Notes: generated from the sequence alone by a model not told the origin. DNA of 64,000 bases from Vulcanimicrobiota bacterium (GCA_017307785.1 JAFKGI010000007.1:186001-250000), one strand, 5' to 3'. Shown: positions 1 to 8,899, numbered from the stretch's first letter. Numbers and translations: made by a program.

Positions 1-848
1 GTGTGCGAACCCAGGACCCGGTCGCTTTCCGGGTGCTGCGGGTCCAGTTGCATCAAGCGCTGCTGGGACAGATACTGGATCTTGCCGTTCACCCAGAAGG
101 CCTTGGCGTCAGGAGGGTGGCCGAAAGGACCGCGCATTTTCCCGGCCTTGATCAGATAAACACCGCGCCCATCGTAGCCCAGCAGCGTTTCGCCATCCGG
201 CCCATAGTCTCCCAAGCTGAACTTGTCCGAGGTTTTCTCGATCTGCCAGTTCACTTTGCCGGCCGGCAGGCTCAGCTCCAGGACTTTGCTGCCGCCCAGC
301 AGCACACAGGCTCGCGTTCCCATGCGGTTGAGAGCAAGGTAAGAAATGGTTTCATCGGGTTGAGACGCGGGAATCGGCCATGAGGCCAGCCGCTTCCAGG
401 CCAGAGGCTCCCACTGCTGTAGGGTCAGCGGACCTTCCACTTTGGGGCAAAAATAAAGCTTCCCACCCGCCTGAGCGGCCCCACCCTGACTGCGACAAGG
501 TTGTTCGGGACGAACTCCCAACTGCTGTCCGCTGCGCACATCATAGAGATGGTAGCGAAAATCGTTGCCGTAGCAGATCAGATGGTCGGGACTGAGCCAA
601 TCCAGCCAGAACGGCATGAACCCGCCACGCTCGGAAGTCAGCGTCTGCTGCAGCTGATGACTGCTTTCGTCCCAGACCTTGATGACGCCGCCGGTGTCGC
701 CACTGGCCAGCAAGGCCCCGTCCGGACTTTCCTTAACCACGCTGATGGGATGCGAATGCGGTACGGGCACCACCAATCGAGGGCTGGGGGCGGGTTCGCC
801 CATGGCCAGTCCGGTGCAGAAGAGAAAGCCAAGCAGGGTCCGTTTCAT
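1..848 (-). CDS. Secreted WD40-like beta-propeller protein, C-terminus cut off by window edge
   Basis: Minus-strand frame open from an ATG at 848 to the left edge, so the C-terminus is missing. The start MKRTLLGFLFCTGLAMGEP is a typical Sec signal peptide with likely cleavage near residue 15-18. About residues 25-60 carry a WD40-like blade: a run SPDGALLASGD followed by GGVIKVWD. Later stretches (SPDHLICYGNDF, YGPDGETLLGYD) look like further blades. An exported propeller of this sort usually binds proteins or is a stress/sensor accessory; no catalytic motif is visible. It stands alone, 83 bases downstream of nothing recognisable, and is read in the same direction as the amine oxidase upstream of it. 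The function is unknown; the fold call is moderate because only one blade is clear. Confidence 0.6.
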   Translation of the reverse strand, partial: MKRTLLGFLFCTGLAMGEPAPSPRLVVPVPHSHPISVVKESPDGALLASGDTGGVIKVWDESSHQLQQTLTSERGGFMPFWLDWLSPDHLICYGNDFRYHLYDVRSGQQLGVRPEQPCRSQGGAAQAGGKLYFCPKVEGPLTLQQWEPLAWKRLASWPIPASQPDETISYLALNRMGTRACVLLGGSKVLELSLPAGKVNWQIEKTSDKFSLGDYGPDGETLLGYDGRGVYLIKAGKMRGPFGHPPDAKAFWVNGKIQYLSQQRLMQLDPQHPESDRVLGSH

Positions 849-931
849 CACTGTGGTTGCGACTCCTAAGGGTGGGATTCCTGGCGCCAGTTTACCCCGC
901 GGAGCCGGCCCCAACCGTGAGCGATGTTACG

Positions 932-2569
932 CTAACCTTTGCCCATCTTCTGCAGCACCTGCTCCGAGGTTTGCAAGGCTCCCTCGACCCAGCCCTGAGC
1001 GGTGGAAAAGGCCTCGCCACAAACAAACAGGGGCAGACCAGTCAGCGGTTGCAGCATGCTCTCGGCGCTCTCGCGCGGGCGAGACCCCGGATTCCAGGTG
1101 TGCCAGCCGGCCCCAAAAAACGGATCCGACCAGCGCTTGTAAACCAGGCCGGTGGGCCGAGGCAGTTCGCGGCCGTGCATTTCCTCCAGTTCCTTGTGCA
1201 ACTCTTCCACCAGTTGTGGCGTGGCCTCGAGACGGACCGCCACTCCCGGCTCGCCGGGATTCTGCAGGCCTTCCCAAAATTTGCTGCGCTCGCCGTCGTT
1301 GTAGACCTGCACATAGGGGCGTTTACCCGGCTCGCCGTTGCCGTAGTAGTAGACCTGGCCCAGATTCAGGTCGGTCAAGGAGCGTCCGCCGGTAATCCCC
1401 ATCTCGTTCCACCAGGGCTTCTCATAGGTGGCGAAGATGCGCGTCAGAGGGTTCGCTTCCACTTTGGAGAGGTTCTCTTCCAGCGGGGTGTGCTGCAGAA
1501 AAGGACTGTCCTCGACCACCTGCTGCAGGGGAACCTTGGGAAGATTCAGCACTAACTGATCGGCCGTGACCGCCACCGCGCCCCCGCTGCTCTCAAAGGT
1601 CAGACGAAATTGCTTGCCGTCGTGCTCCACTCGACGAAGCGTACGATTGGCGCGGATATCGGTTTTGGTGCGGCTGAGATCATGCTGCATGGCGTCGTGG
1701 AAAGCGCTCATGCCTTCCTTGGGCACACGATACTCGGTGCCGCTTTTGGTCAATTCCAAAATGGCCTGGCCGGCATCCCAGTTCTGCAGGTCGCTTTCAT
1801 AGCCTGAGAGGTCGGTGATCATCTGAATGGCCTCGCGACTCAGGCTGCGGGCCAACACATTTTGCAGGCCCAGCTGGGAAAGCGGCACCTCACCCATGCG
1901 AGCGTCGGCCACCGCCTTCTCCAGTTGTGGCCGATCCATCTCGGCGTGGCCGGGGATGGTCGCCTCGATGGCCTGGTGCAGCAGCTCCTCGGCGCTCTTG
2001 CCGCGTTCGCCTTCCCGCAAGTTGTAGGGCGGGGCGGTTTCGCTGGCCTGGGTGGAGCGCTGTCCTCGCAGATAGTTCAGGTTGTTGTCCCCGTGCACGA
2101 CAAATTTCTGCGTGTCCATACGAAAGTGATCGACCAGTCCCTGAACCAGCGGATTTTGGGCCGGCAGGTAGCGCATTCCTCCGATATCCATCGGATGGGC
2201 GGCTGCGGCCACTTTGGCGGTGTGCAGACGACCGCCGGTGTGCAGCGTGCGCTCGAAGATGCCGATTTTCTTGCCCATCGGCTTGGAACCATCGCAACCC
2301 TGCATGCGCCAGGCGGTATACATGCCTCCGATCCCGGCGCCGACCACCACCACGTCGTAATGCTGGGCGTTCTCCCATTCGCTCAGGGAGACCGTGGGAA
2401 CCGGCGGATCTACCGGACGCTCCGACTCGGTGGCGTGGGTGTAGGCCAGTGGCTTGGGAGGCTTGGAGGCCGCAGACGCGGCGGCGTGTGGACAACCGGC
2501 CAGAGCTTCTGGCTTCTTGGCGCGGGCAGGTTGATAAGGGCAGAGCCGGGTTGAGGTCGGGCTGATCAT
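932..2569 (-). CDS. FAD-dependent amine oxidase (flavin monoamine oxidase family)
   Basis: 545 residues. A dinucleotide-binding motif VVVVGAGIGGMYTAWRM lies at about residues 73-89, followed by an acidic residue in IGIFERT and a GGRL motif, as in flavin amine oxidases. The C-terminal FAD-contacting segment CGEAFSTAQGWVEGAL (about 517-532) matches the GE-x-x-S-x-x-x-GWVEGA signature. The family oxidises primary or secondary amines or amino acids to imines with release of peroxide; the substrate cannot be read from sequence. The N-terminal ~70 residues are an extra, Ala/Pro-rich extension, not a clear signal peptide. The start ATG has GGAG four bases upstream. It follows the alpha/beta hydrolase gene by 47 bases on the same strand and may be cotranscribed. 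Confidence 0.85.
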   Translation of the reverse strand: MISPTSTRLCPYQPARAKKPEALAGCPHAAASAASKPPKPLAYTHATESERPVDPPVPTVSLSEWENAQHYDVVVVGAGIGGMYTAWRMQGCDGSKPMGKKIGIFERTLHTGGRLHTAKVAAAAHPMDIGGMRYLPAQNPLVQGLVDHFRMDTQKFVVHGDNNLNYLRGQRSTQASETAPPYNLREGERGKSAEELLHQAIEATIPGHAEMDRPQLEKAVADARMGEVPLSQLGLQNVLARSLSREAIQMITDLSGYESDLQNWDAGQAILELTKSGTEYRVPKEGMSAFHDAMQHDLSRTKTDIRANRTLRRVEHDGKQFRLTFESSGGAVAVTADQLVLNLPKVPLQQVVEDSPFLQHTPLEENLSKVEANPLTRIFATYEKPWWNEMGITGGRSLTDLNLGQVYYYGNGEPGKRPYVQVYNDGERSKFWEGLQNPGEPGVAVRLEATPQLVEELHKELEEMHGRELPRPTGLVYKRWSDPFFGAGWHTWNPGSRPRESAESMLQPLTGLPLFVCGEAFSTAQGWVEGALQTSEQVLQKMGKG

Positions 2570-2616
2570 TTCACTCCAAGTTTAGGCATGCCATCTAAAA
2601 AATTCCTGAAATTCCT

Positions 2617-3462
2617 TCAGCGCACTTGCTGCAGAATCGTGTTGTGGTCGGCATCCGGAAAGCGGATCACTTCCGCGCCCAGGTTCTGCTGAATGCGCTG
2701 GAAGCCGGCCAAGTTCGGGTCCACCACCTGATCCCGACCTCCCAAAAAGATGCGGGTGCGCACATTGGAAGGCAATCGAAGGTTTTCCAACTGTTCTTGA
2801 AAACCTGAACTCGTGCCCATATCGCGTCCGGGCCGCAAGACGGGAACCATACTTCCGAGCACTCCCGTAAAGTCGGCGCGGGCCCAGTTGGCGGCGCTGT
2901 AACCGCCCAGCGGCGGAGCTACCAGATCGAGGTTGATGCGCCGACCCTCGAGGCGGCCCTGTTCTTGAAGCACGGAGAGAGCGCCCAACGTAACGCGGCT
3001 GCCCATGCTGTGAGCACGCAGGGTTAAAGGCTGGCCGGGGTTGCGATCCATCCACTGGGACAGCTGTCCGGCCAGGTCCTGGCTGCTGTCGCCCAGGCGG
3101 CGAAAGCGGTCGTCGTAGGCAAAGGTGTGCACTTCCTGGCCGCTGCGCACTCCCGGCTGGGCCAGCGAGTTGACGGTATCGGGAGCCGCATTCACCCCGT
3201 GGATGGTCATCACGGCCCCATTGCGCCCTTGCACCAGCGGCACCAGACGACCGGGCTGATTCGAGCCTCCCAGGATTTGACGTTCCTGGGCTTCGTTGGG
3301 GCCACGCACCAGCGCCTGCATCTCGGCCCTGGTTGGGAAGCGCTCGGAGGGAGCGGAAGGAGTGTAGCGATCGGCCGGGGCGGCGGTTGCCGCCTGTCGC
3401 CTATGCTGCTGCTGCCGGGCTGGAGCCACCGTCTGTCGGGTGGCGCGAATTTCGCCGCTCAT
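2617..3462 (-). CDS. Alpha/beta hydrolase (lipase/esterase-like), paralogue of the gene at 18079-19101
   Basis: 281 residues from the chosen ATG; an in-frame TTG at 3498 would add 12. The core shows an oxyanion-type MTIHGVN, a nucleophile elbow AHSMGS (Ser in place of the classical GxSxG frame, first Gly replaced by Ala), an acid in GGRDQVVD and a base in DADHNTI, in the right order for an alpha/beta hydrolase. Residues ~1-45 are polar and disordered-looking with a PADRYTPS motif at 29-36, shared with other exported proteins in the window. The hydrolase at 18079-19101 shares motif spacing and several blocks (RDM, SG-QE-LE, RLP-NV-T-IF), so the two are paralogues. Unlike its paralogue no hydrophobic leader helix is seen. 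Substrate unknown, probably an ester or lipid. Confidence 0.75.
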   Translation of the reverse strand: MSGEIRATRQTVAPARQQQHRRQAATAAPADRYTPSAPSERFPTRAEMQALVRGPNEAQERQILGGSNQPGRLVPLVQGRNGAVMTIHGVNAAPDTVNSLAQPGVRSGQEVHTFAYDDRFRRLGDSSQDLAGQLSQWMDRNPGQPLTLRAHSMGSRVTLGALSVLQEQGRLEGRRINLDLVAPPLGGYSAANWARADFTGVLGSMVPVLRPGRDMGTSSGFQEQLENLRLPSNVRTRIFLGGRDQVVDPNLAGFQRIQQNLGAEVIRFPDADHNTILQQVR

Positions 3463-3539
3463 ACCCCCAAGTTTAAGCCGGGGCCGAGCTCCTCCCAAGC
3501 CACCGGGGTAAACAAGCTGTTACCGATGTAACCAGTTGG

Positions 3540-4058
3540 TTACAGTAAACTCATCCCCAATACGCCGCCGAGCACCACCAGAAAGAACGGATGGCATTTC
3601 TGGTAGCGCTGCAGCGCGAACATGGCCAGGGCGAAAATCAGCAGTGCCCCGAATCCGTGCAGCGCGGAAGTGGCCATCAGGTGCACGCCGGCCAGCGTCA
3701 GACCGACCGAAATCGGCGCCATGGCCCGGCGGAACCAATCCTGGTTGGGCGAATTGCGGAAGTGCTGGTAACCACGGCCGAGCAAGTAAGCCAGCAGCGC
3801 CGGCGGCAGGAAAAAACCGATGAGAACGGCCAGAGCGCCCGGCATTCCGGCCACCTTGTGACCGATGGTCAGCACCATCATGCAGTTCGGACCCGGGGCC
3901 AACTGGCCCAGGTTGTAGAGCAGAGTGAATTCCTCGCCGCTAGCCCAACCGTGAGAAACGCACATACGGGCCATCTCCGGCAGCATGGCCGAGCCTCCAC
4001 CGAAAGCCAGCAGACTGAGCGTCCCGAAGGACATGCAGAGAACGAGCAGAGTCAGCAT
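3540..4058 (-). CDS. chrA: Chromate transporter, second half-size ChrA subunit
   Basis: 172 residues. Hydrophobic membrane protein with the ChrA-domain signature LLAFGGGSAMLPEMAR near the N-terminus and LGQLAPGPNCMMVLTIGHKVAG about residues 50-70 (split here for reading). Half-size ChrA proteins occur as adjacent gene pairs that together match a full-length chromate/sulfate-type antiporter, exporting chromate from the cytoplasm. The start ATG overlaps the stop of the upstream half by 7 bases (ATGCTGA), which indicates translational coupling and one complex. I chose this ATG over the longer open frame because upstream codons are out-of-frame reading of the first half. Whether the pair really moves chromate, and not another anion, cannot be told. 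Confidence 0.85.
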   Translation of the reverse strand: MLTLLVLCMSFGTLSLLAFGGGSAMLPEMARMCVSHGWASGEEFTLLYNLGQLAPGPNCMMVLTIGHKVAGMPGALAVLIGFFLPPALLAYLLGRGYQHFRNSPNQDWFRRAMAPISVGLTLAGVHLMATSALHGFGALLIFALAMFALQRYQKCHPFFLVVLGGVLGMSLL

Positions 4059-4612
4059 GTGGCCACCTGCGGGCGCTTCATCCACAGCGAAACGGGAAGC
4101 ATCACCGCCAGGGTCAGCGGCAGGCTGATCTTGAGGACGCCGGCGCACAGGAAGGTCATCAGAATGATTTGCAGGTCGGTCTGCTGGCCGAACAGCTTGC
4201 GTCCTACTTTCAGAGCAGCCGAGAACAGCAGCGCCACCGAGACGGCGGCCACGCCTTTCAAGCCGGCAAAGGTCCATGCCGGTGCCGGTCCGTGTAAAAA
4301 GTAGGTGGCCAGACCGAGCACGATGCCCCCGCCCGGAGCCATCACGGCCAGCAGCGCCATCAGAGCGCCGCGGGTTCCACCGACGCGGTCGCCGATCAGA
4401 ACCGACAGATTGGTGGTATTGAGGCCGGGCAGAGTTTGGCAGAGCCCGTAACACTCGAGGAATTCTTCGTCCGTTAGCCAGCCTTCGCGAACCACGACGG
4501 CTTCGCGAATGTGGGCCATCATGCCACCGCCGATGCTGGTGGCGCCCAAAATCAAAAAGGCGGTGAAAATCTTACGCGGGCTGACGAGCCCTTTTCTTGC
4601 AGACTGATCCAT
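4052..4612 (-). CDS. chrA: Chromate transporter, first half-size ChrA subunit
   Basis: 186 residues with about six membrane segments. It has the N-terminal ChrA-type motif ATSIGGGMMAHIREAVV and the conserved LPGLNTTNLSVLIGDRVGG segment, matching the first half of long ChrA proteins. Paired with the downstream half at 3540-4058 by a 7-base overlap. Upstream lie a perfect hairpin (4639-4653) and a possible 27-residue ORF (4684-4767), an arrangement that could affect expression. No ChrB-type regulator gene is near. Family knowledge: ChrA-type CHR proteins give chromate resistance by efflux, but homologues in unexposed bacteria may handle other oxyanions. Confidence 0.85.
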   Translation of the reverse strand: MDQSARKGLVSPRKIFTAFLILGATSIGGGMMAHIREAVVVREGWLTDEEFLECYGLCQTLPGLNTTNLSVLIGDRVGGTRGALMALLAVMAPGGGIVLGLATYFLHGPAPAWTFAGLKGVAAVSVALLFSAALKVGRKLFGQQTDLQIILMTFLCAGVLKISLPLTLAVMLPVSLWMKRPQVATC

Positions 4613-4638
4613 AGCTCATCCTTAGAATACTTTGGTCG

Positions 4639-4653
4639 AACCCCTGAGGGGTT
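4639..4653. promoter_or_regulatory. Perfect hairpin upstream of the chrA pair
   Basis: AACCCCTGAGGGGTT is a perfect inverted repeat: 6-bp arms around a 3-base loop. It lies 26 bases before the first chrA start and just after the stop of a possible short ORF on the same strand. It has no following T-run in the chrA direction, so it is more likely an operator or an attenuator/translation element than an intrinsic terminator. Confidence 0.4.
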
Positions 4654-4683
4654 ACGGGAAAGTTACAGAATGAACAACGCGGT

Positions 4684-4767
4684 TCAGTCGTCCACGAACC
4701 AGTCTACGGCCAGGTGGCTACCCAACTTGCAGCGCTTACTTTGAATCCAATTCATCAGGCTGTCCAT
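4684..4767 (-). CDS. Possible 27-residue leader ORF upstream of chrA
   Basis: Reads MDSLMNWIQSK, then RCKLGSHLAVDWFVDD and TGA. An AGGAG lies 8 bases before the ATG, a better ribosome site than many longer genes here have. The ORF is on the chrA strand and is followed by the 4639-4653 hairpin, an order seen in leader-peptide/attenuator arrangements. It contains one Cys and is not hydrophobic. It could be a chance ORF; nothing else explains the 326-base gap between chrA and the nuclease gene. Confidence 0.35.
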   Translation of the reverse strand: MDSLMNWIQSKRCKLGSHLAVDWFVDD

Positions 4768-4938
4768 AACACTCACTCCTGCATTTACGATCTATCTTTA
4801 TCCCTGAAGCCTAGCAAGCCACCCGGAAGAAATCATGAAAAACGGGATAAGGCTCGGATAATTCGCCCATACAAAACGCAGGCAACCTTTAACCCGACGG
4901 GCGAGACTGTCAATCAAGCCCCCTGCTAAACTTGGTCC

Positions 4939-6030
4939 ATGGCTTTCATCACCGCAAACCCCTTCAGTACCGACAACAACCTGCTGGGAGCCGGCGCCTC
5001 CCCACTGCCCTTCACCGGCGGGAGCGCTCTGGACCGTCTGGGCGGCCTATCGCCCCAGGCCTGTGCCTGCTCGATGGGTGGTGCCCTGGGGGCTCAGTCT
5101 CAGATGCAACAGGTTTTGCAGATGGAAATGCAGATGATTCTGCTGCTAGCCGGGCTGATGCTGGGCAGCTCCAGCAACCCCTCGCTGGGCGCCCTCGGCT
5201 CCAGTCCGCTCAGCGCTCTGGGCGGCGGAGGCGGTGGCTTGAGCTCGCTGCTCGGTGGCGGCGGCGGTGCCGGCCTGAGTCAGGGGGGCCAGAACTTCGG
5301 AGGCTTTGGCCACACGCCGGCTCAGCCGGGCGGTAAGTCCAGTTTCAACGTCGGTTCCTTCAACGTGCTCGGCTCCTCTCACACCGGTGCGGGTGGCAAC
5401 AAAGCGGGCAAAGCCAGCGGCGTAGACCGTATGCGCGGAGCCGTGGCCGCCATGAAGAGCCATAATATCGACGTGGCCGGAATGCAAGAGTTCCAGGGCG
5501 ACCAGCAGGCCGCGTTCAAGCGCCTGGCCCCCAACTTCGGCGTGGTCGGGGAGAAAGACAACGCCATTGTCTACAACAAAGACAAGTTCAAGTTGGTGGA
5601 AAAGCGCTCGTTCACCATCCCCTACTTCGAGGGCAACAAGCGCGAGATGCCCATTGCCAAGTTGGAAGACAAGGCCACCGGCAAGCAAATGTGGGTGGTC
5701 AACATTCACAATCCGGCCGATACCAAAGACCACCCGCACAACGCCGCCAATCGGGCCAAGGCCATCAGCATCGAACAGGATCTGATGCGTCAATTGCAGG
5801 CCACCGGCCTGCCGGTCATTTTCACCGGCGACTTCAACGCCCGCAGTGGAGTGGACTCCAGCATGGATCGGGCCGGCATGGATTCGGCCGCCCCCAACAA
5901 AGCGCGCAGCGAAATCGACTACATCTTCGGCTCCTCGGGAGTCAATTTCTCCAATTACAGCGCCGATCACCGCACCCAGTCCAACGGCACCAGCGACCAC
6001 CCGCTGATCGTTTCCACGGCCACCATTTAA
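4939..6030 (+). CDS. Endonuclease/exonuclease/phosphatase (EEP) family protein with Gly-rich N-terminus
   Basis: 363 residues. The EEP fold is visible from residue ~135: FNVGSFNVLG (Asn142), AGMQEFQ (metal-binding Glu184), VVNIHNP (His257), FTGDFNARSG (Asp298, Asn300), EIDYIF (Asp327) and a final TSDHPLIV (Asp353-His354). These are the expected metal and catalytic positions of DNase I/AP-endonuclease/sphingomyelinase-type enzymes, so a phosphodiesterase or phosphatase activity is likely. Residues 1-135 are unusual: Gly/Leu/Ser-rich, with a Met/Gln/Leu hydrophobic stretch near 55-75 and poly-Gly runs near 95-111. No classical signal peptide is seen. Substrate (nucleic acid, lipid or inositol phosphate) cannot be told from the motifs. 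Confidence 0.85.
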   Translation: MAFITANPFSTDNNLLGAGASPLPFTGGSALDRLGGLSPQACACSMGGALGAQSQMQQVLQMEMQMILLLAGLMLGSSSNPSLGALGSSPLSALGGGGGGLSSLLGGGGGAGLSQGGQNFGGFGHTPAQPGGKSSFNVGSFNVLGSSHTGAGGNKAGKASGVDRMRGAVAAMKSHNIDVAGMQEFQGDQQAAFKRLAPNFGVVGEKDNAIVYNKDKFKLVEKRSFTIPYFEGNKREMPIAKLEDKATGKQMWVVNIHNPADTKDHPHNAANRAKAISIEQDLMRQLQATGLPVIFTGDFNARSGVDSSMDRAGMDSAAPNKARSEIDYIFGSSGVNFSNYSADHRTQSNGTSDHPLIVSTATI

Positions 6031-6107
6031 AAATGGAGAGGAACCCGGGGAGCACGCAATAAAATACTCTCAAACCCGACTGGTGCTGGGTTGTGGTAGG
6101 AGGAAGT

Positions 6108-6842
6108 GTGCGCAAACCATTCACGGTCCTGGTGTCTTTATTGTTTCCGCTGGCGGTCCAGGCCAAAGTGCCCGAGCAAGGGGCCGTCTTTCTTTTGACC
6201 CGAGTGGAAAAAAACGGCGACTTCAAGGTGAAGGAAGGGGAAATACTCCCCCCCGGCACCAAACTGCGCTTCCGCACCGAGGCCCGCAATCAGCCGGTCA
6301 CCGTGGTCATCAGTCCCTTCTGGCGCAACAACGCCCGCGCCATCGAGTCGCTCACCCCCGCCATTCACTATCCCAGAGTGGGCGACGCCACCTGCTACAC
6401 GAACTACGTGGTCAAGGACAAGCCCCTGCGGGCCAGCGACTTTTATGTGGTGGTCACTCCCTACCAGTCCAGCACTTCCGACGAATTGACCGGCTGGATC
6501 ACGCAGTGGCTCAAAAAGCCGCTGGAAAGTCAGGCCGCGCGCGGAGCCCTGCACGACCACCTGGCGGTCTGGCTGCGCGACCGCGACAACAGCCTGAATT
6601 ATTCCGGTCCCATCCCCAAGGAACTGGGAGGCGTGCGGCCGGTTTCGGCTCAACTCAATCACCCCATTTCCGCCTCCGACTCGCAGACCAGGGCATCCAC
6701 TCGACCGCCTAAACCCGCTGGCGCGGGCGCTGGATCGCGAGACGTTCTCATCGGCGCCGGGGCCGAATGGCTCGAATATGCGGACTGGATGCCCTGCACC
6801 AAGGAGAAACCGGGAGTGTTCGTTTACCACCTCGGAAAGTGA
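6108..6842 (+). CDS. Exported protein of unknown function, coupled to a CHASE2 kinase
   Basis: 244 residues from a GTG start preceded by AGGAGG four bases upstream; the longer in-frame start at 6093 would lie before this ribosome site. The N-terminus RKPFTVLVSLLFPLAVQAKV is a clear Sec signal peptide with cleavage after AQA-like residues. The mature part is soluble, with conserved-looking aromatic and charged positions but no motif I recognise; a low-complexity Pro/Ala/Gly stretch occurs near residue 195-205. Its 3' end overlaps the start region of the following Ser/Thr kinase, so both are probably translated together. An exported partner next to a kinase with an extracytoplasmic CHASE2 domain suggests, without proof, that it takes part in sensing. 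Confidence 0.7.
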   Translation: MRKPFTVLVSLLFPLAVQAKVPEQGAVFLLTRVEKNGDFKVKEGEILPPGTKLRFRTEARNQPVTVVISPFWRNNARAIESLTPAIHYPRVGDATCYTNYVVKDKPLRASDFYVVVTPYQSSTSDELTGWITQWLKKPLESQAARGALHDHLAVWLRDRDNSLNYSGPIPKELGGVRPVSAQLNHPISASDSQTRASTRPPKPAGAGAGSRDVLIGAGAEWLEYADWMPCTKEKPGVFVYHLGK

Positions 6843-8827
6843 AACTTCTCTGGCGTTGGCGCTGCGGCGCGTTTTTGGTGCTGGCGGGCTGGTTTGCCCT
6901 GACCGGACCCCTCAGTCCTCTGGACACCTGGGGCTTCGACCTCTTCCTGAAGGTGCGGGCGCCTCTGGCTCCGCCTGTCTCTGCGCGGATCGCCCACCTG
7001 GACATCACCGAAGAGCAAATCGACAAGTGGTCGGGCACCCGCGAGGAATACGAGGGCATCGCCCATCAGATCGACCTGTTGCGCCGCCAGGGCGCGCAGG
7101 TGATCGCCCTGGACGTGATGCTCACCCGCGGCAAAGATGCGGACCTGGCCCCATTCTGGGAACAGGTCGCCGGTCAGATCGATGTGGTGCTGGGGCGGAG
7201 CCGGGAACAAACCACCCGACTACCGGCCGCCAAGCCAGGCGACGAGCCGGTCGCCATGGGCATGCTCAACCTGGTGCCGGACAAAGACGGTAAACAGCGC
7301 CACTATTCGTTCTACTTCCAGGAAGGCCAGGAGGAGCCGTTACCCTCCCTGGCGCTGGCCTGCTTTCTGACGCTGCGGGAGAGTCCATTCCAGGCCTCCA
7401 TGATCGACCGTCAGCGACGGATCCATCTCCAAGACATCGATTCGGCGGGAACTGTGGTGGAGAAAGTCTTTCCCGAGCGGTTCCTCTTGGACGAAAGGAC
7501 TGCCTGGCAACCCTCCGGCGGCAATGAGCAAAGCTTCGTGCACGTATCTCCCGATCAGTTGGAACAATGGGAGAAGGAAGGAGGCAATCCGCATCTGGCG
7601 GGTCGGATCGTCTTCATCGGCTATGCAGCCGAGGGAGCCGCGGACATGGGCGCCACGCCCCTCAATCCTCGCGTCCCCAAGGTTCACGTCCACGCCGTGG
7701 CCCTCAATGCCCTGTTGCAAAACGCCTGGTTTCAATCGACCGGTCTGCTGGTCAACTGCCTGCTCTCCCTGCTGGTCGTTCTGGCGGCTCGCCCGCGTGC
7801 GCTGCTCATCGGGCTGGGCAATCTGGCGCTGCTGGGGGCCGCCGTCGCGCTTCCCGTTTCCACCCACTGGTTTCTGCCCTGGGTCAGCCTGCTCTTGGCC
7901 TGGAATCTCTGCTGCTTCGCGGAATCCTGGCTGAGCGCCCGGCTGCGCCATCAGCGCCTGGTAGAAATGCAGAAGCTGGCCGACTCGGACGACCCCCTGA
8001 TTTTGACCGTGCTGGGAGCCTACCAGATTCTGCGCAAGCTGGGCAGCGGAGGCTTCGCCACCGTCTACCAGGCCGTTCCTACCGATACCCTGGACCTGAA
8101 TCGCTCGGTGGCCATCAAAATCGTGCACCCCGCCGCAGCCGAGAGCGCCGACTTTCGGCGCCGCTTCCTGCGCGAAATTCGCATCAGTTCTCAGTTGCAT
8201 CATCCCAATATTGTGGAAGTCCATCCCAACAGCGGGGACTCGAGCTTGCTGCACCTCACCATGGAGCTGCTGGAAGGGCGCCCCCTGCGAGACTTTCTCG
8301 GAGAGGGGGTCGCTCTGGAAGAGTCCCAGGTGGTCTCGTTGCTGCGGCCGATCCTGCGGGCCCTGGAGTATGCTCACTCCAAATCAGTGATCCACCGCGA
8401 CCTGAAACCGGAAAACATCATGGTGCGCACTCGGACGCATACGCCTCCCTGGGACTTTTACGACGTCAAGGTGGTCGACTTCGGGCTGGCTTTCGACTCA
8501 CAGGCCAGCCAGCTGACTCGCAGCGGCGAGATCTTCGGGACCCTGGACTACCTGGCGCCGGAGCGAATTCAAGGGCAAAACGATGACATTCGTTCGGATC
8601 TTTACGCGGTCGGGGTCATGGCCTACGAAATGCTGGCCGGCCGCAACCCCTTCAAGCACTCCAATCCAGGAGAAGCCATCCTGCAACGCCTGACCCAGGA
8701 CGCCACCCACCTTTCCGAGTACTGCCCTGGCGTATCCCCAGATCTAGTTCACCTGGTGACCTCGCTGATCGCGCGAGAGCCCGAACAACGACCGCGAAAT
8801 GCTCGCGAAGTGCTCGACAAGCTGTAA
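6818..8827 (+). CDS. Membrane Ser/Thr protein kinase with CHASE2 sensor domain
   Basis: About 669 residues. Order: N-terminal membrane helix; CHASE2 domain (~35-315) with the usual HLDITEEQIDKW, IALDVML and RIVFIGYAA segments; two or three membrane helices (~330-390); then a Hanks-type kinase domain (~400-665). Kinase motifs are complete: KLGSGGFATVY, VAIKIV (ATP Lys), IHRDLKPENIM (catalytic Asp), VVDFGLA and LAPERI. So it should be active and phosphorylate Ser/Thr in the cytoplasm in response to an extracytoplasmic signal. The GTG at 6818 has AAGGAG nine bases upstream; a GTG at 6839 overlapping the stop of the previous gene (GTGA) is an alternative. Topology is unusual only in that the kinase is C-terminal to CHASE2, a known arrangement in cyanobacteria and others. 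Confidence 0.9.
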   Translation, partial: VRLPPRKVKLLWRWRCGAFLVLAGWFALTGPLSPLDTWGFDLFLKVRAPLAPPVSARIAHLDITEEQIDKWSGTREEYEGIAHQIDLLRRQGAQVIALDVMLTRGKDADLAPFWEQVAGQIDVVLGRSREQTTRLPAAKPGDEPVAMGMLNLVPDKDGKQRHYSFYFQEGQEEPLPSLALACFLTLRESPFQASMIDRQRRIHLQDIDSAGTVVEKVFPERFLLDERTAWQPSGGNEQSFVHVSPDQLEQWEKEGGNPHLAGRIVFIGYAAEGAADMGATPLNPRVPKVHVHAVALNALLQNAWFQSTGLLVNCLLSLLVVLAARPRALLIGLGNLALLGAAVALPVSTHWFLPWVSLLLAWNLCCFAESWLSARLRHQRLVEMQKLADSDDPLILTVLGAYQILRKLGSGGFATVYQAVPTDTLDLNRSVAIKIVHPAAAESADFRRRFLREIRISSQLHHPNIVEVHPNSGDSSLLHLTMELLEGRPLRDFLGEGVALEESQVVSLLRPILRALEYAHSKSVIHRDLKPENIMVRTRTHTPPWDFYDVKVVDFGLAFDSQASQLTRSGEIFGTLDYLAPERIQGQNDDIRSDLYAVGVMAYEMLAGRNPFKHSNPGEAILQRLTQDATHLSEYCPGVSPDLVHLVTSLIAREPEQRPRNAREVLDKL

Positions 8828-8899
8828 AAGTATTGAAGTCCTGCGGCCAGGGTATGGCTCAACGAAGCCTCCGCCGCCCCGCTCCCCTATGCTTGGAGT

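Noticed and set aside
5146..6000. 284-residue minus-strand ORF
   Set aside because: Antisense of the EEP gene; Gly/Val/His-rich composition is a shadow of GC-rich codon bias.
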